Shown here: piece after piece, positions 24,045 through 35,581 of the stretch
How the letters are laid out: each line of letters starts with the position of its first letter
Position numbering within the stretch: position 1 is the stretch's first letter
DNA from: Cycas panzhihuaensis
Lineage: Eukaryota; Cycadophyta
DNA length: 64,000 bases
Assembly (NCBI GenBank): GCA_023213395.1
Contig: CM041465.1
Span: 205,475,741 to 205,539,740 of the forward strand
Direction of reading: 5' to 3'
Notes under the pieces: generated by a model
What the model was told of the DNA's origin: nothing
The model's database searches: none
What the model saw: only the letters and a program-made list of their open reading frames with translations
Position numbers and translations under genes: made by a program

Positions 24045-24222
24045 TATTACACATGTTCATGTTATTATTTCATATGTTTATATTACATTATATGAATTGT
24101 ATATATAATCCTCATGATATGAATGATTCATTATACTTTTTTGATATGATTTTTCTATGCATGATTAGTCCCTTCTAACATGATATGTCAAAGAATTAAA
24201 AATTCCAATATGGTATTAGAGC

Positions 24223-25713
24223 TATATTATGAAGATCTTGTAAAGTAGATTGAAGTCTATATATGAGTCAATTTAACTAGTATAAAGTAAGTTATAAAAC
24301 CAATATGAGCCAATATAGAACCTAGTTTGAGGAGGAATTTGATGAGCCAAAGATGAGTATGCCAATGGAATATGACCAAGATGTTGGGATAAGTGAAGAT
24401 GATAAAACCACATATGGGAGATTAAGTCATATGATGAATACTATAGATGAATAGATATATTGATTATTTAATTTATATATACATTTAATTTTAATCATGT
24501 CGCATGCATACTCTCAAGAACATATAAGTTTAAACTAATCTATTGAAGATCATGTGATAAAGAGATACTATTGTTAGTTGAGTTTACTTATGTAGATTGA
24601 TCACCTATAAATATGTCTAAAGTTTTATAAAATTGATCATATCACCTAATCTCACAATTAGTAATAACATGTATACTTAGGTATGTTGAATAATATGAAG
24701 ACATAATAACCCATCAGTATGTAAAATAAGCATCAAACATATACCAGTGATATGCAACACTCTATAAAGGTATATTGATAGTAGTATGAGGTATGTATTA
24801 TTAAGTGGGCATGATGATTTAATAAAAATTAAGGGCATGATTATGGAAGAATATTATAGTGGCATAAGACTAATAGGTTGTTAATAATGATAGTAAGAGT
24901 TTGAAGTAGTTATTTTTGTGGCATATATGAGGACTTCAAACACCATGATATGATGAATAAGGGTTTGATTTGATATAGATTTAATTCCTTTATGTCATAT
25001 TTCGTGGGTTATTGAGGTAGTATTTAAGGTATGAATTATAACTAGGGTTTTAACTTAGTTATAAATGGTTATAAATTTTGAGCACTATTGATTATCTTGC
25101 ATAAAAGGAAAACAAATTTGTATACCTTTATTCATCATCAAAGTTCACATGAGAAGTCATAATTAGTTATTGGATCTGTGTTGAGCATATATAGCCATGT
25201 GTCTATCACACCTGAAGTGGTCACATGAGGAGTGTATAAACTATATGAAAAGTTACCCATCATGAAGGATGATTCCTACCTTTACCCAGGTTGTGCTTGC
25301 CCATGCCACAAAAATGAACACACTAATAGTCAGGTACCCTATATTAACTCATTATTGCTTATGTGAGGCCTATATATTGTCCACCTTGTTAGAATTTAGA
25401 ATTTATATTTGATATCATATTATAATATACTAAGTATATGTAGAAGAAACATAATAATCATATATAATGAAGAATCATCTCTTGAAAAATATACACAAAT
25501 AAAGCAATGTACATGAAATATAAAGTATAAATAATAGAAACATACACTAAGCATTCACCATAAGAGAGATAATAAATTTATATATGGAAAACCTAATGTG
25601 AGAAAAACCACAAAAGTAAGTGAAGTTTGGAACTTCTTTTGGATACATCTCAAGGTCAAAGACCTTTCTTAAGTTCTTAAGTAGTGTGTATACATATTCT
25701 AATGGATATTCTA
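24223..25713. other. unassigned DNA after the PBS at 24211
   Basis: It should be the leader of the plus-strand element but holds no recognised gag. AT-rich, no gene seen. Confidence 0.4.
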
Positions 25714-28700
25714 GTTGCCAGTTGCTTTTTCCACTTTTAAGACCATTTATAGTAGAGATGAGGTGATAAGATAGAGACCTTTGATGGCATTAAGAATCTT
25801 ATTCTAGTGGATGATGCCAAGTTAAAACATCATGGAATGCTTAAAGATTCTGAATCAAGTAAAGCCTTAGCCATAAAGACATTTAGGAGAGAGGTTATTC
25901 AAGAGGAGAAGTTGACATAAAGGTCTAGGAAAATCTCTCAGGAGAAGAAGAAATTCAATGATAAATGTAATTATTGCAAAAAAGAAGGCCATAGGGAAAA
26001 GAACTATTAGTGCAAGAGACATGACAAATATAAAGTAAGTCAAGATGACACAAAGAAGAGCATTGTTGTATATTGCATCCAAGCATCAACCTTGTCAGTC
26101 AAGTTAAATTGAAGAGATTACTAGATTTTGGACTCTTGAGTGCAGTAGCATATCTCCTTCCAGAAGTATAACTTTGATACATAGAGTGAAAATCATAGTG
26201 GTATGGGAATCATCCTTGGAGATGCTCATGTATTGTTAATGGAAGGTGTCAGTGAAGTTTCCCTAGCAGATGGTAAGTTTATAGGGGTATATTATATACC
26301 CAAGATGCAATTGAATTTGCTTTCGACTTGAGAAATTTGTAAATAAGGAATAAAGGTAGAGCTATATCATGATAGATGTTTAATTAAGGATGCAAAGTAG
26401 AATGTCTTTATCATTGCTACTCGAAAGGTCAAGGATAACTTGTGGGTATTTGAGAAGTTTTAATCTCAAAAGAAGTCTTACGCCTTTGTTATCAGTGTAG
26501 ATGATATGAGTGAATTATGGCATGATCACCTTAGACACCTTAATTATAGGAGCATCACACTGTTAAAGAGGTTGAAAATGGTGGAAGGATTGCTATATGT
26601 TTTATGCTCAAATGGTATTTATGAAGGATGCATGTATGGAAAGCATCATCGCTATCCTTTTACTTATGAGAATACGTGGAGAGCTAAGGAGAAGCTAGAA
26701 GCTTATGCATGCAGATATAATAAGTCCACTCCTAAATCCCTCAATATCAAGAGCTTATTATACCTTAGTGTTTGTGGGTGATTACACCAAGAAGGCTTGG
26801 GTATACTTTCTAAAGAATAAGTAAAATGTGTTTGCTTGCTTCTGTGATTAGAAAGCAGTGGTTGAAAATGAAAGTGAAAAGAAAATTAAGATATTACAAA
26901 GTGATGATGGCAAGGAGTATAGTAATCATGCATTTAATCAGTTTTATTAGGATCATGATATAATGCGAAAATTTATAGTCCCATATATCCCACAATAAAA
27001 TGGAGTTGTTGAAAGGAAGAATTGTACCATGATAGAGATGGTAAGGTGTGTGGTGTACTATAAAAAATTGCTATTGATGTTTTAGCCAGAGGCTATGGCA
27101 ATTGTTATTTATTTTCTAAACTAGATACCCACTCAAATAGTTCAAAGCATGATCCCCAAAGAAAATTGGATCGGTCACAAACTTATCATTAGCCATTTGA
27201 AGACTTTTAGGTGCACTAGATATGTACACAATCATAAGAAGCCAGATCAAAAAAGTCTAAAATGTGTTTTTATGAGGTATAATGATCAAAATAAAGCTTA
27301 CAGATTATGGGATCCATATGAAAGAAAGATTGTGATTAATTAGGATGTAAAATTCGATGAGTTATTAATGTATCATACTGAAAAATCATCAAGAAGAGCC
27401 CTTTTACCCTCCATTACTTCCATTCCTAAATTCATCAAGTGAAGAGGATGATGAGCCAGTCATTGGAATACATGAGGAAGTTAGGCTGAGTGGAGTGAGT
27501 AATAGTAAGAAGTTGCCATATGAAAAAGCACCTCCAGTAATGGGTCCTTTTATATCGCTATGGGTAAGGAAAACGATTGAAGATTCTAGAGTAGCGATGC
27601 ATACCCTTACTAATAGGAGAAGAACAAGAAGTCAGCATGCTAGTTGAACTTTATTTATAGATACCAACAACTCTAGTAATCCTAATTCATATGATGAAGT
27701 GAAAGGTGATCCACGATGGAGAGCTATAATAGAAGAGGAGTATAGTTTGTTCATGAAGAATAACACATAGGATTTGGTTCCACTTCCTTCAACAAAGAAC
27801 CTTGTTGGATGTAAGTGGGCCTACAAGACTAACTTCCGCTCCAATGGAGAGGTGGACAAGTATAAAGCTAAGCTTGTCACTCAAGGGTTCAAATATAAAG
27901 AAGGAATTAATTATGAAGAGATGTTTGCACTAGTCTCTAAGATAACAATAGTCCATTTGATCATTTCTTTAGCAACTACTTATAGTTAGGAGTTACACCA
28001 AATCGATGTCAAGTATACATTTCTTAATGGAGATCTAAAGGAGAAGATATACATCTTGTAGCCTTTAGAATTCATTAAGGAAGGCTAGGAGCATCTTGTA
28101 TGCTGGTTGAAGAAATCACTATATGGCCTAAGACAAGCACCTCATGTTTGGTATGAGAAGATTAATACCATGTTAAAAGCTAAAGGGTTCATTATTTCTA
28201 ACCTCAACCCATATCTATATGTGAAAAGGAAAAGAACCTTAATAGTAACTATTGTGTTGTATGTAGATGATTTACTTATTGGAGGTAATTGTAATAAGAC
28301 TACTGTAGGAGTCAATTTTAATCTAGAAATTACCTTTGACATGACAAACCTTGGGAGATTTCACTACTTCTTAGGCATTCAAATCTGGTAGATGGAAGAT
28401 TAGATTATATTGTTGTAAACATAGTATGTGAATAACCTATTAGACAAGTTTAGACTGCAGAATTATAAACCAGTTGCAATATCATATGTTAAGGATACAA
28501 GATTATAGAAGGATATGGCTAAACCCTTTATAGATGGAATAAAGTATTATTAATTGGTAAGGAGTCTTATCTACTTAACTCATACCAAACTAGATATCAC
28601 TTATGCTATTGGATTGGTTTCTCGATACATGTAGAATACTGAGGAACCACATTAGATTATCATGAAGCAGATTTTAAAGTACTTGAAGGGGACACTCAAT

Positions 28701-29215
28701 ATTAGTCTTGAATACTGCCATGGTGAGGAGATACGGTTGCATGGCTATACTAATAATGATTGGGAAGGAGACTCTGATGATTGGAAGTCCACTGCTAGAT
28801 ACATCTTTGGTGTCAATAATGGATTTATTTTGTGGTAGTCAAAGAAGCAATAAATAGCGGTACTGTCTTCTATATAGGCAGAATATCAAGGACTCAATGC
28901 TAGTCCAAAGGAAGTTATATGGTTGCAAGGTCTCTTAAAAGTTCTTGGAGTTTTAGATGGGCATTTGATTGTTTTCATCAATAATCAAAGTACCATTCAC
29001 TTATAAAAAAATATAGAGTTTCATGCTCATATAAAACATATCGAGATATAATACCACTACATCTATGAATAGATCAAGTCAGGGAAGCTGCAGGTCAACT
29101 ATTATTCGAGTGAATATCAGCTTGTGGATGTCTTTACCAAAATGCTTACTAAAGATCAATTCATCAATATGTGTACTAGATTAGGACTCATAAATATTAT
29201 CCTTAAGAGTAGATG
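25714..29215 (+). pseudogene. copia A2 gag-pol polyprotein, disrupted
   Basis: Zinc knuckle CNYCKKEGHREKNY lies at about 25967-26008, again with Tyr for the last Cys. A protease remnant follows (near 26125, ILDS). GAG-pre-integrase starts at 26506 (LWHDHLRHLNYRS, then GCMYGKHHRYPF), and the integrase core follows with stops to about 27110. RT runs 27730-28391: LVPLPSTKNLVGCKW, then KKSLYGLRQAPHVWYEK and an intact YVDD box (LYVDDLLIGGN at about 28258-28290). RNase H covers about 28530-29215 (STARYIFGVNNG, NNQSTIHL, VDVFTKMLTKDQF). Stops are fewer than in A1, yet no full ORF survives. Confidence 0.9.
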
Positions 29216-29311
29216 TATTGATAAGGATAAAGAAGTAGCAGAATAGTCCCAACATCCATGATAACACAATTGTAGCAGCTTATAGATTCCCCACATTCAT
29301 ATTAAGGGAGA

Positions 29312-29649
29312 TGTTAATATGGCAATTATTTGTTAAGACACTATTAATATTAACGTGGCTTAACTAATCGTGATTATCGAAATTGTGTGAGATATTGAGA
29401 GGGTCATAACCCTTGTCGGGTGACACCTTTTGGAAGGATATTTATATCATATCATAAAGCCCTTATATATCAATCAATTTAAGTAAGTGTAATCAATGTA
29501 ATCCAAAGGATCTTTTGTGGTAGGTTTTTTCATGAAAGGGTTTTCCATATAAATCATGTGTACTATGTATCTGTATTCCATGTATATCTTTGTTTACTTA
29601 TTGTGTATGGTTAAAGATTCTATGGATAGGAATCTCTCTCTCTCTCTCT

Positions 29650-29697
<48 letters not shown>

Positions 29698-29702
29698 GTA
29701 TA

Positions 29703-29768
<66 letters not shown>

Positions 29769-29784
29769 TTTATGTTCCTTAACA
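29312..29784 (+). repeat. 3' LTR of copia A2 with microsatellite expansion
   Basis: Begins TGTTAATATGGCAATT after the PPT (AAGGGAGA) and ends GTTCCTTAACA. It aligns with 9780-10135 but is about 115 bp longer because of the CT and TA runs near its 3' end. Confidence 0.9.
29633..29765. repeat. compound microsatellite (TC)n-(TA)n
   Basis: (TC)9 at 29633-29650 is followed by about 110 bases of TA repeat with a few TGTA interruptions (29653-29765). The whole run sits inside the A2 LTR, where A1 has an ordinary short sequence. Confidence 0.95.
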
Positions 29785-30035
29785 CTCTTTAATGAGCTTT
29801 AAAGGTTAAGAATGTGGAGTTTCAGAACTGTAAAAATTCACATAATTTTCTAGTAGCATGTTGAAATTAAAAAATAAATATCTCCCATGGTTCTAACCTA
29901 AAGTATTCCTTTTGATAATGTTAAAAAAATGATTAACAATGGTTAGTTCACATATATAGTTAAATTTGTGAAATTTATCCATCCTATGTCCAAATTTTAT
30001 GCTTAAAAAAATTAGGCTTAATGGATTTGAAACTT

Positions 30036-30047
30036 GTTTTGATACCA
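30036..30047 (-). promoter_or_regulatory. worn copia PBS, minus strand
   Basis: The minus strand reads TGGTATCAAAAC, which keeps TGGTATCA of the Met-tRNA PBS. It is followed by the same two-base spacer as at 3931-3932 and by an LTR-type TG start (TGTAATAAACAC at 30050 on the plus strand). Confidence 0.55.
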
Positions 30048-30049
30048 CT

Positions 30050-32282
30050 TGTAATAAACACATATAGGGGTTATAGCATAAAATTTAAAACATACCATAA
30101 AATATCCTTATACATCTAAAAAATCTCAACAAAGCAATAATCAAACCATTTATAATAGGTAATAAAACATTCATATAATAATGACAAATAAAGATAGAAG
30201 CCAAACACCTTACTAACACAAATATATGTAATGTGTAAGGTTTAAACCCTTGTTGTCTTTGACATGGGCTATCTCCCAAATTCCTTAAGCTAACCAAAGA
30301 TCTAAAACATATTCCAAATGAATACATAGATGAATATTTATAATACTTTTCCCATTAAGTAACTTATTTTGTAAGTTGTGTGTAAATCTTGAGAATATAA
30401 TCTCTTTTATAGCTTTGTACAAATCTCTAAGTACTTATTCTAACCCACCCTCAATTAGTTGGATAATATAAAATATATGAAGCCTATATAAATTAACCCT
30501 TATCCTAAGGCATACGTTTCATCCTTAACCGGGCACATTATAGGTGAAGAATTATGAAATTAGATGGGAGGAAATTTAGTTAAAAGTGGGTGGGAAATAT
30601 TAAATGAAAGAAATAAATATCCAACCAAATAAATTGTGAATACTTGTAGGAGGATGAGAATGATATACTAGAGTTAAGGGATACAGGCTCCCTTCAAAAA
30701 AAATTATTGATTGTTCTTTTTTTAATTTATAGAATTTAAGAGTCTTATAATCATAAAGAGGGTGGCAACTTATAAAGCATGTGGATAAACCACCAAGTGA
30801 GGGACTATGACATAGTACATGCATACGCAAAAAGTAAAATATAACTATTAACAAATAGCATAAAGGGAGGCTAAAGATGGCTAATATATTTTATTGATAA
30901 ATGGAATGAAAGTTATAAATAAGAATAATAAAAAACTATATGTTCTCACCTAACATGCAGTGGTGAAAATCTAATGCAACTCCCTCCTCTCTTCTTTTGG
31001 AGTTGGAGTTAGATGTTATAATATAATAATAAGGAGATATACAAATTCTCAATGAATACTAGAGTTTATAAGAAGAACATTATTACAGATGTTGGCTCTA
31101 GATGGTAAGGATTTTACTTAGGACCTCAAAATTAGAATGTAGATCGCTGGTAGTTAACACTCTTGAAAATCATTACTACAAATAATTAGAAACTTATCTC
31201 AAAGGTTCGTTATTCATCCACAAGAACAACTTCTAAAATTTCCCCCTCTTAAGAGGCTATGTTTATGAGTAAGTTTGATCAACCACAACCTATTAATATT
31301 TAGCAACTTGGTAAAACCATTGAAGTTTGGCATGATTATTGTTGAATTGGTGAAATAGCCAAAAACCATTCTAACTACCATCTTTTCCCAAATCAATATG
31401 GAAAATGGGAAAATGTGTGGTTTTATCATTTTCTTTCAAATTTCTTGATCTCTACATAAGTTTGGTTACCAACTACTTGACCCTTTTGATGCATGTGAGA
31501 AGATGCTATGCAATCGTCTACAAATTGTGTCTTATGGCATGCGTTATTCATCACCATAACACAAGTATTTTAGTAAAATAGTTGTTATTAAAAATTGTAG
31601 CAAGGGTGGTATTTTAGTCGAGTTACTACCATTGATAGACCTATTGGTAGAATCCATCTTTAAAACTCATTTTGTACTTTACCTTATTGGAGTGTCTCCC
31701 ATGGGATCATCTTTCTTAGATATGGCATTCGATGGACATGATATTTGTCTTGAATATTTATTGATGTTCATCATGGTGCACATTTTGTATGTATGTTGGC
31801 CCATATCAAAACATGATACATATATAAATACTTATTTTTATAATTAATTATTATCACTTTTGAGTCAAAATTTTAAAATAAAAATGATGAATACATTGAA
31901 GCTTCTTTTAGGCTTACATTTTATGCACTATTTTTGAACATAATATCAAGTTTTTTACTCGACAAGGAATACATCCTTACTCCTATAAAAACATCAATCT
32001 ATAACCTTGCCTAAAGCATCTTGCAACTCTCCATTCCATAACACAGCTTGTAAATCACCACTTGAAAGAAGTTGATAACTTTGGAAAACCAAAGACTTTT
32101 CCTAGGAGAAAAGGGTTTCACCGTTCCATTAAAAATCAACGTGCACGCCCTCCTTATTGAAGGTCGAGGCTTGTGATGCAAGTTTCCTTCAATACTCGCC
32201 ATCCCTATACTAATTTAATTTACTCGGCATTCACCTATTATTTAGCCATAAAACATTATATTATATTGATTTTATTGTATAC
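30050..32282. other. LTR remnant (left part) and unassigned DNA upstream of RAD51
   Basis: The left end looks like the LTR of a minus-strand copia element whose body would lie to the left, where A2 now sits. The LTR's right end has no partner to define it. The remainder to 32282 holds only short ORFs without family signature. Confidence 0.4.
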
Positions 32283-32290
32283 TTTGCCGC
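32283..32290 (+). promoter_or_regulatory. candidate E2F-binding site upstream of RAD51
   Basis: TTTGCCGC fits the E2F consensus TTTSSCGC and lies 168 bp before the ATG of RAD51. E2F control of S-phase repair genes is known in plants and animals; its use here is inferred from one 8-bp match. Confidence 0.4.
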
Positions 32291-32457
32291 TCGCAGAATA
32301 ATTCAAAACCCAAGACCAGATAAATTCTCTTTCCAGAGGGTGGTCGTGATCAACTACAGCAAGATCGGGGCCAAACTCGAAGCGAAGATCAACTGGGTAT
32401 CACTGAAAGATCTTAATTCCTGCGGGGTATGTGTAGAAATTTGACTGGAAAGCCCTT

Positions 32458-35400
32458 ATGGAGCAACAATATCATAAGCAGCAGCAAGCTGTGGAGGAAC
32501 AAGACAATGCAGAGGAGCAGCAGCACGGACCTTACCCCGTGGAACAGCTCCAGGTAATGCTATTCTTCCCTTCTTTGCTTCTAAATATTGCTTGAATGCA
32601 CTAAAATCAAATGGGCAGTGGGGATTTTCCATCAGAGCTTTTGCATTGTCTGAATATGAACGCTGCAGGTAGATTTTAATCAAATGGGTAATGATTATAT
32701 TTGGATTTGGGACCTGATTGCATTACCAGGCATGTGGGATCTCGGCTGCTGATATAAAGAAGCTCAAAGATGCCGGGCTTTGCACGGTTGAAGCTGTTGC
32801 ATACTCTCCGAAGAAGGAGCTTGTCCAGATCAAGGGTCTCAGTGATGCCAAAGTCGATAAGATTATTGAATCAGGCATACCATAGCTCAAGTCTTTTAAA
32901 CCCATTTTTTTGAAGTTATTGTCATTTTGGTGCTTTGCATTTAGTTTCCCTTGGTCTCGCATTCATTTGATTATTGGGGATTACAGCTTCGAAATTGGTC
33001 CCAATGGGATTCACTAGCGCCAGCCAGCTGCATGCTCAACGCCTTGAGATTATTCAGATTAGTTCGGGGTCTAGGGATCTGGACAAGATATTGGAAGGTA
33101 AGCTATGACCTCATACAAATATCTCTAATGGGTTTTGAACCCTGTTTCAGTGTTTGTGTTTGGGAAAAACCCTCTGCCGACTCCCAGAAGGCCACGAGCT
33201 CCATTTTAGTGGGTCCATGCCTGTGTGTATGACCCCTGATAGTTGGGTCTTTGCCCATTTGGAATCTCGACACTTGGTCACCTAGATGAATCAGATAAGG
33301 GTTTTTCTATTCCCCGATAGCACATATTGAATTGTATGGAAGTTATTTCAGAGCTGTTTTGAGCCTAGCCCATGTATTCTGATAGTTGTCCATATGGCAA
33401 CAGGAGGAGTCGAGACTGGATCAATAACAGAGATATATGGTGAATTTCGCACTGGAAAAACTCAGTTATGCCATACTCTGTGCGTCACTTGTCAAGTAAG
33501 ATTTTCTATTGGCCTCCTCCAATGGTACTATAATCAAGCAAGGTTTTCTTATGGCCTCCTGCAACAGTAGTATAATCAAGCCAGGCCTGTGTATAGTGTA
33601 TGGTTCTGGTTGTTAATTGGGTTTGGTATTGTGGCTCTACAGCAGGGTTTGACTAATGGTCATAAACTGTAAATTTAGCAAATTTTATGTGTTAAACAGC
33701 CTTTCATGGGCAATTTGCCTAGCAAATTTCAGGTCCCATCGGGCCCTTTAAAAGCTTGGGGGTGACCAAGATGGGGGCGAACTTCGTAGGATTGGTTATT
33801 TGTCTAGAGTTTGGGGTTTAGGGTTTGGAGTATGGTTCGTGTATTGAATCAGTGTCATTAAGGATCGCATACCAAAGGATTGTGCACTAAAGGTGGTCTT
33901 GTTTCAGTTGCCCTTGGATCAAGGAGGAGGGGAAGGCAAAGCTTTGTATATTGATGCGGAAGGAACCTTCAGACCACAACGTCTTCTACAGATTGCAGAA
34001 AGGTATACATAGATTAGGCAACAAAACTGGGTACAATAGATTTGAGAATTTAAAATATTAAAAACTTGCAAACTTCTTACAGGTTTGGGCTCAATGGGGC
34101 AGATGTGCTGGAGAATGTTGCGTATGCTAGAGCATATAACACAGATCATCAATCTAGGCTATTGCTAGAAGCAGCTTCCATGATGGCAGAGACTAGGTAC
34201 AGATCAACATTTGTCGCAATTGTGAATAATTCTTGAATGCTGCCTCCTTGACTTGCTAGTTACAAGAAACAATAAGCTTGGCTTTTCGAACCTAAAAACA
34301 TGTTTCCATATTTCAGGATGTGTCCCAGAACATTTCCCCTACAAACAAAATTGTTTTACTTTTGCTTTGGTATTTCTAGGATGCTTTTAGCCTTTACTGT
34401 TTTCAGGCTGCTTAAGGACTGTTTTTGGCCATTCTAGACTATCAGAGAGCTGTTTGATACCTGTATTTCCTTGAAATTTCACACTTGGGAAATGGAAAAT
34501 GTTGTGCATTATTCTTCCATAAACATTTTGTATTGTCACATACATTAAGAAAACCCTGAAATGGACTGGGCCAAATATTTTTTGCACCTGCACGAAATAC
34601 ATTGATCCTGAAATGTTTGTCTTAAAATGGCCAGAAAGGCCATGAAAAGCTTATAAGAGGATATTCCAGACCAAAACATTCTGGTTTTAGTTTGATATGC
34701 CCTTTGGACTTCTTTTGTGTAATTTCATTTGTCTTTTTTGGGGTCATATTTTAGGTTGCCAGTATTTCACTCTCTACAGTATTACACCTCTCAGAGAAGC
34801 CTTTTGGTGTTGGCATTGCCATGCAGCAAAACTTTGACATGTTTCCTATGTTTTTTTATCTTAATAACCAGGTCCTTCATATTATTTTGATTCTGATAGA
34901 CTTGACTGTGTACAGGTTTGCTCTGATGGTAGTGGACAGTGCTACAGCCCTTTATAGAACAGACTTTGTAGGTAGAGGAGAGCTATCAGCCAGGCAAATG
35001 CATCTTGCCAAGTTCCTTAGAAGTCTTCAGAAAATGGCAGATGAGGTAAGCCACTTCTCCTATCTAAATTTGTTTTTGTAGACCCTGTTTTGAATTCCAA
35101 TAACCATGAAAAGGCAAGCCCTTTTTTGCTATGCAAATTCAATTCTTGTAGGCTCTGTAATGATGGATAGTCTTCTCCTCTAGTTTGGTGTAGCAGTTGT
35201 GGTGACCAATCAAGTTGTTGCTCAAGTAGATGGGTCTGCTATTTTTGCTGGCCCCCAAGTGAAACCTATTGGAGGGAACATCATAGCGCATGCTTCTACC
35301 ACAAGGTTTGTCTTTGTCTCATTTTGCGTTGAAGGCTCCAAAGATTATTTCTCTTCCATTTAAAAATGTTTGGTATCCTTGCTTTTGACTGTAAATGATT

Positions 35401-35581
35401 ATATTGGAAACAAATATAATTACTAGTATCACAAAGAGATCCGTTCCTTGATTTCAGACTTGCTTTGCGTAAAGGAAGAGGCGAGGAACGCATTTGCAAA
35501 GTGATCAGCTCACCTTGTTTACCAGAAGCAGAAGCACGCTTTCAGATCTCTCTAGAAGGGGTTGTCGATGTCAAAGATTGA
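32458..35581 (+). CDS. RAD51: RAD51 recombinase, nine exons, 342 aa, intact
   Basis: Forms nucleoprotein filaments on single-stranded DNA and carries out strand exchange in homologous recombination, in somatic repair and meiosis. Exons: 32458-32553, 32730-32874, 32987-33097, 33404-33495, 33908-34002, 34083-34196, 34916-35045, 35184-35305, 35458-35581; they sum to 1029 nt with no stop. The Gln-rich N-terminus leads to [10 protein letters not shown], then a helix-hairpin-helix ([13 protein letters not shown], about 66-78), the FTSA polymerisation motif (89-92), Walker A GEFRTGKT (130-137) and Walker B LMVVD (221-225), ending EGVVDVKD. The N-terminus and length (equal to Arabidopsis RAD51) separate it from DMC1. 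All introns are GT-AG except intron 2, which is GC-AG. Introns are 80-719 bp, short for a repeat-rich genome. The start is the first ATG giving the conserved N-terminus. Confidence 0.97.
32875..32986 (+). other. RAD51 intron 2, GC-AG type
   Basis: The donor reads TCAG|GCATAC and the acceptor TTACAG|CTTC. Only this junction keeps the conserved reading [13 protein letters not shown]; no GT within a few bases restores frame. The intron is 112 bp. Confidence 0.85.

Larger units (their letters stand above)
20184..24222 (+). mobile_element. 5' LTR plus PBS of a plus-strand copia element, split by a later insertion
   Basis: TGGTATTAGAGC at 24211-24222 is a one-substitution form of the Met-tRNA PBS, directly after an LTR-type end (TTCCAATA). 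The 166 bases before it (24045-24210) continue on the far side of the inserted minus-strand element at 20184-20530, where a GGGTTTTCTACATATAAATATG segment resembles the family A LTR. Removing the insertion gives an LTR of about 510 bp. The left end (TG at 20184) is only a guess, and no gag follows. Confidence 0.5.
25714..29784 (+). mobile_element. Ty1/copia retrotransposon, family A copy 2 (A2), 5' truncated
   Basis: Similarity to A1 starts abruptly at 25714 (TTGCCAGTTGC, equal to 6188 of A1, in the middle of gag) and runs to the end of the 3' LTR. Gene order is zinc knuckle, protease, integrase, RT, RNase H, PPT, LTR. The 5' LTR, PBS and most of gag are absent. Confidence 0.9.

Noticed and set aside
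29556-29802. ORFs of Tyr-Ile repeats on both strands
   Set aside because: They are translations of the TA microsatellite, not genes.
32011-32202. Minus-strand ORF (MASIEGNLHHKPRPSIRR...) upstream of RAD51, possible divergent gene
   Set aside because: 63 codons, no recognisable domain and no second exon; not enough to call a bidirectional partner.
32456-32683. Minus-strand ORF over RAD51 exon 1
   Set aside because: Antisense shadow of exon 1 and intron 1; no family signature, and the plus strand explains the sequence.
32458-35581. DMC1 instead of RAD51
   Set aside because: The N-terminus ([10 protein letters not shown]), the KVDKI and [11 protein letters not shown] words and the 342-residue length match plant RAD51.
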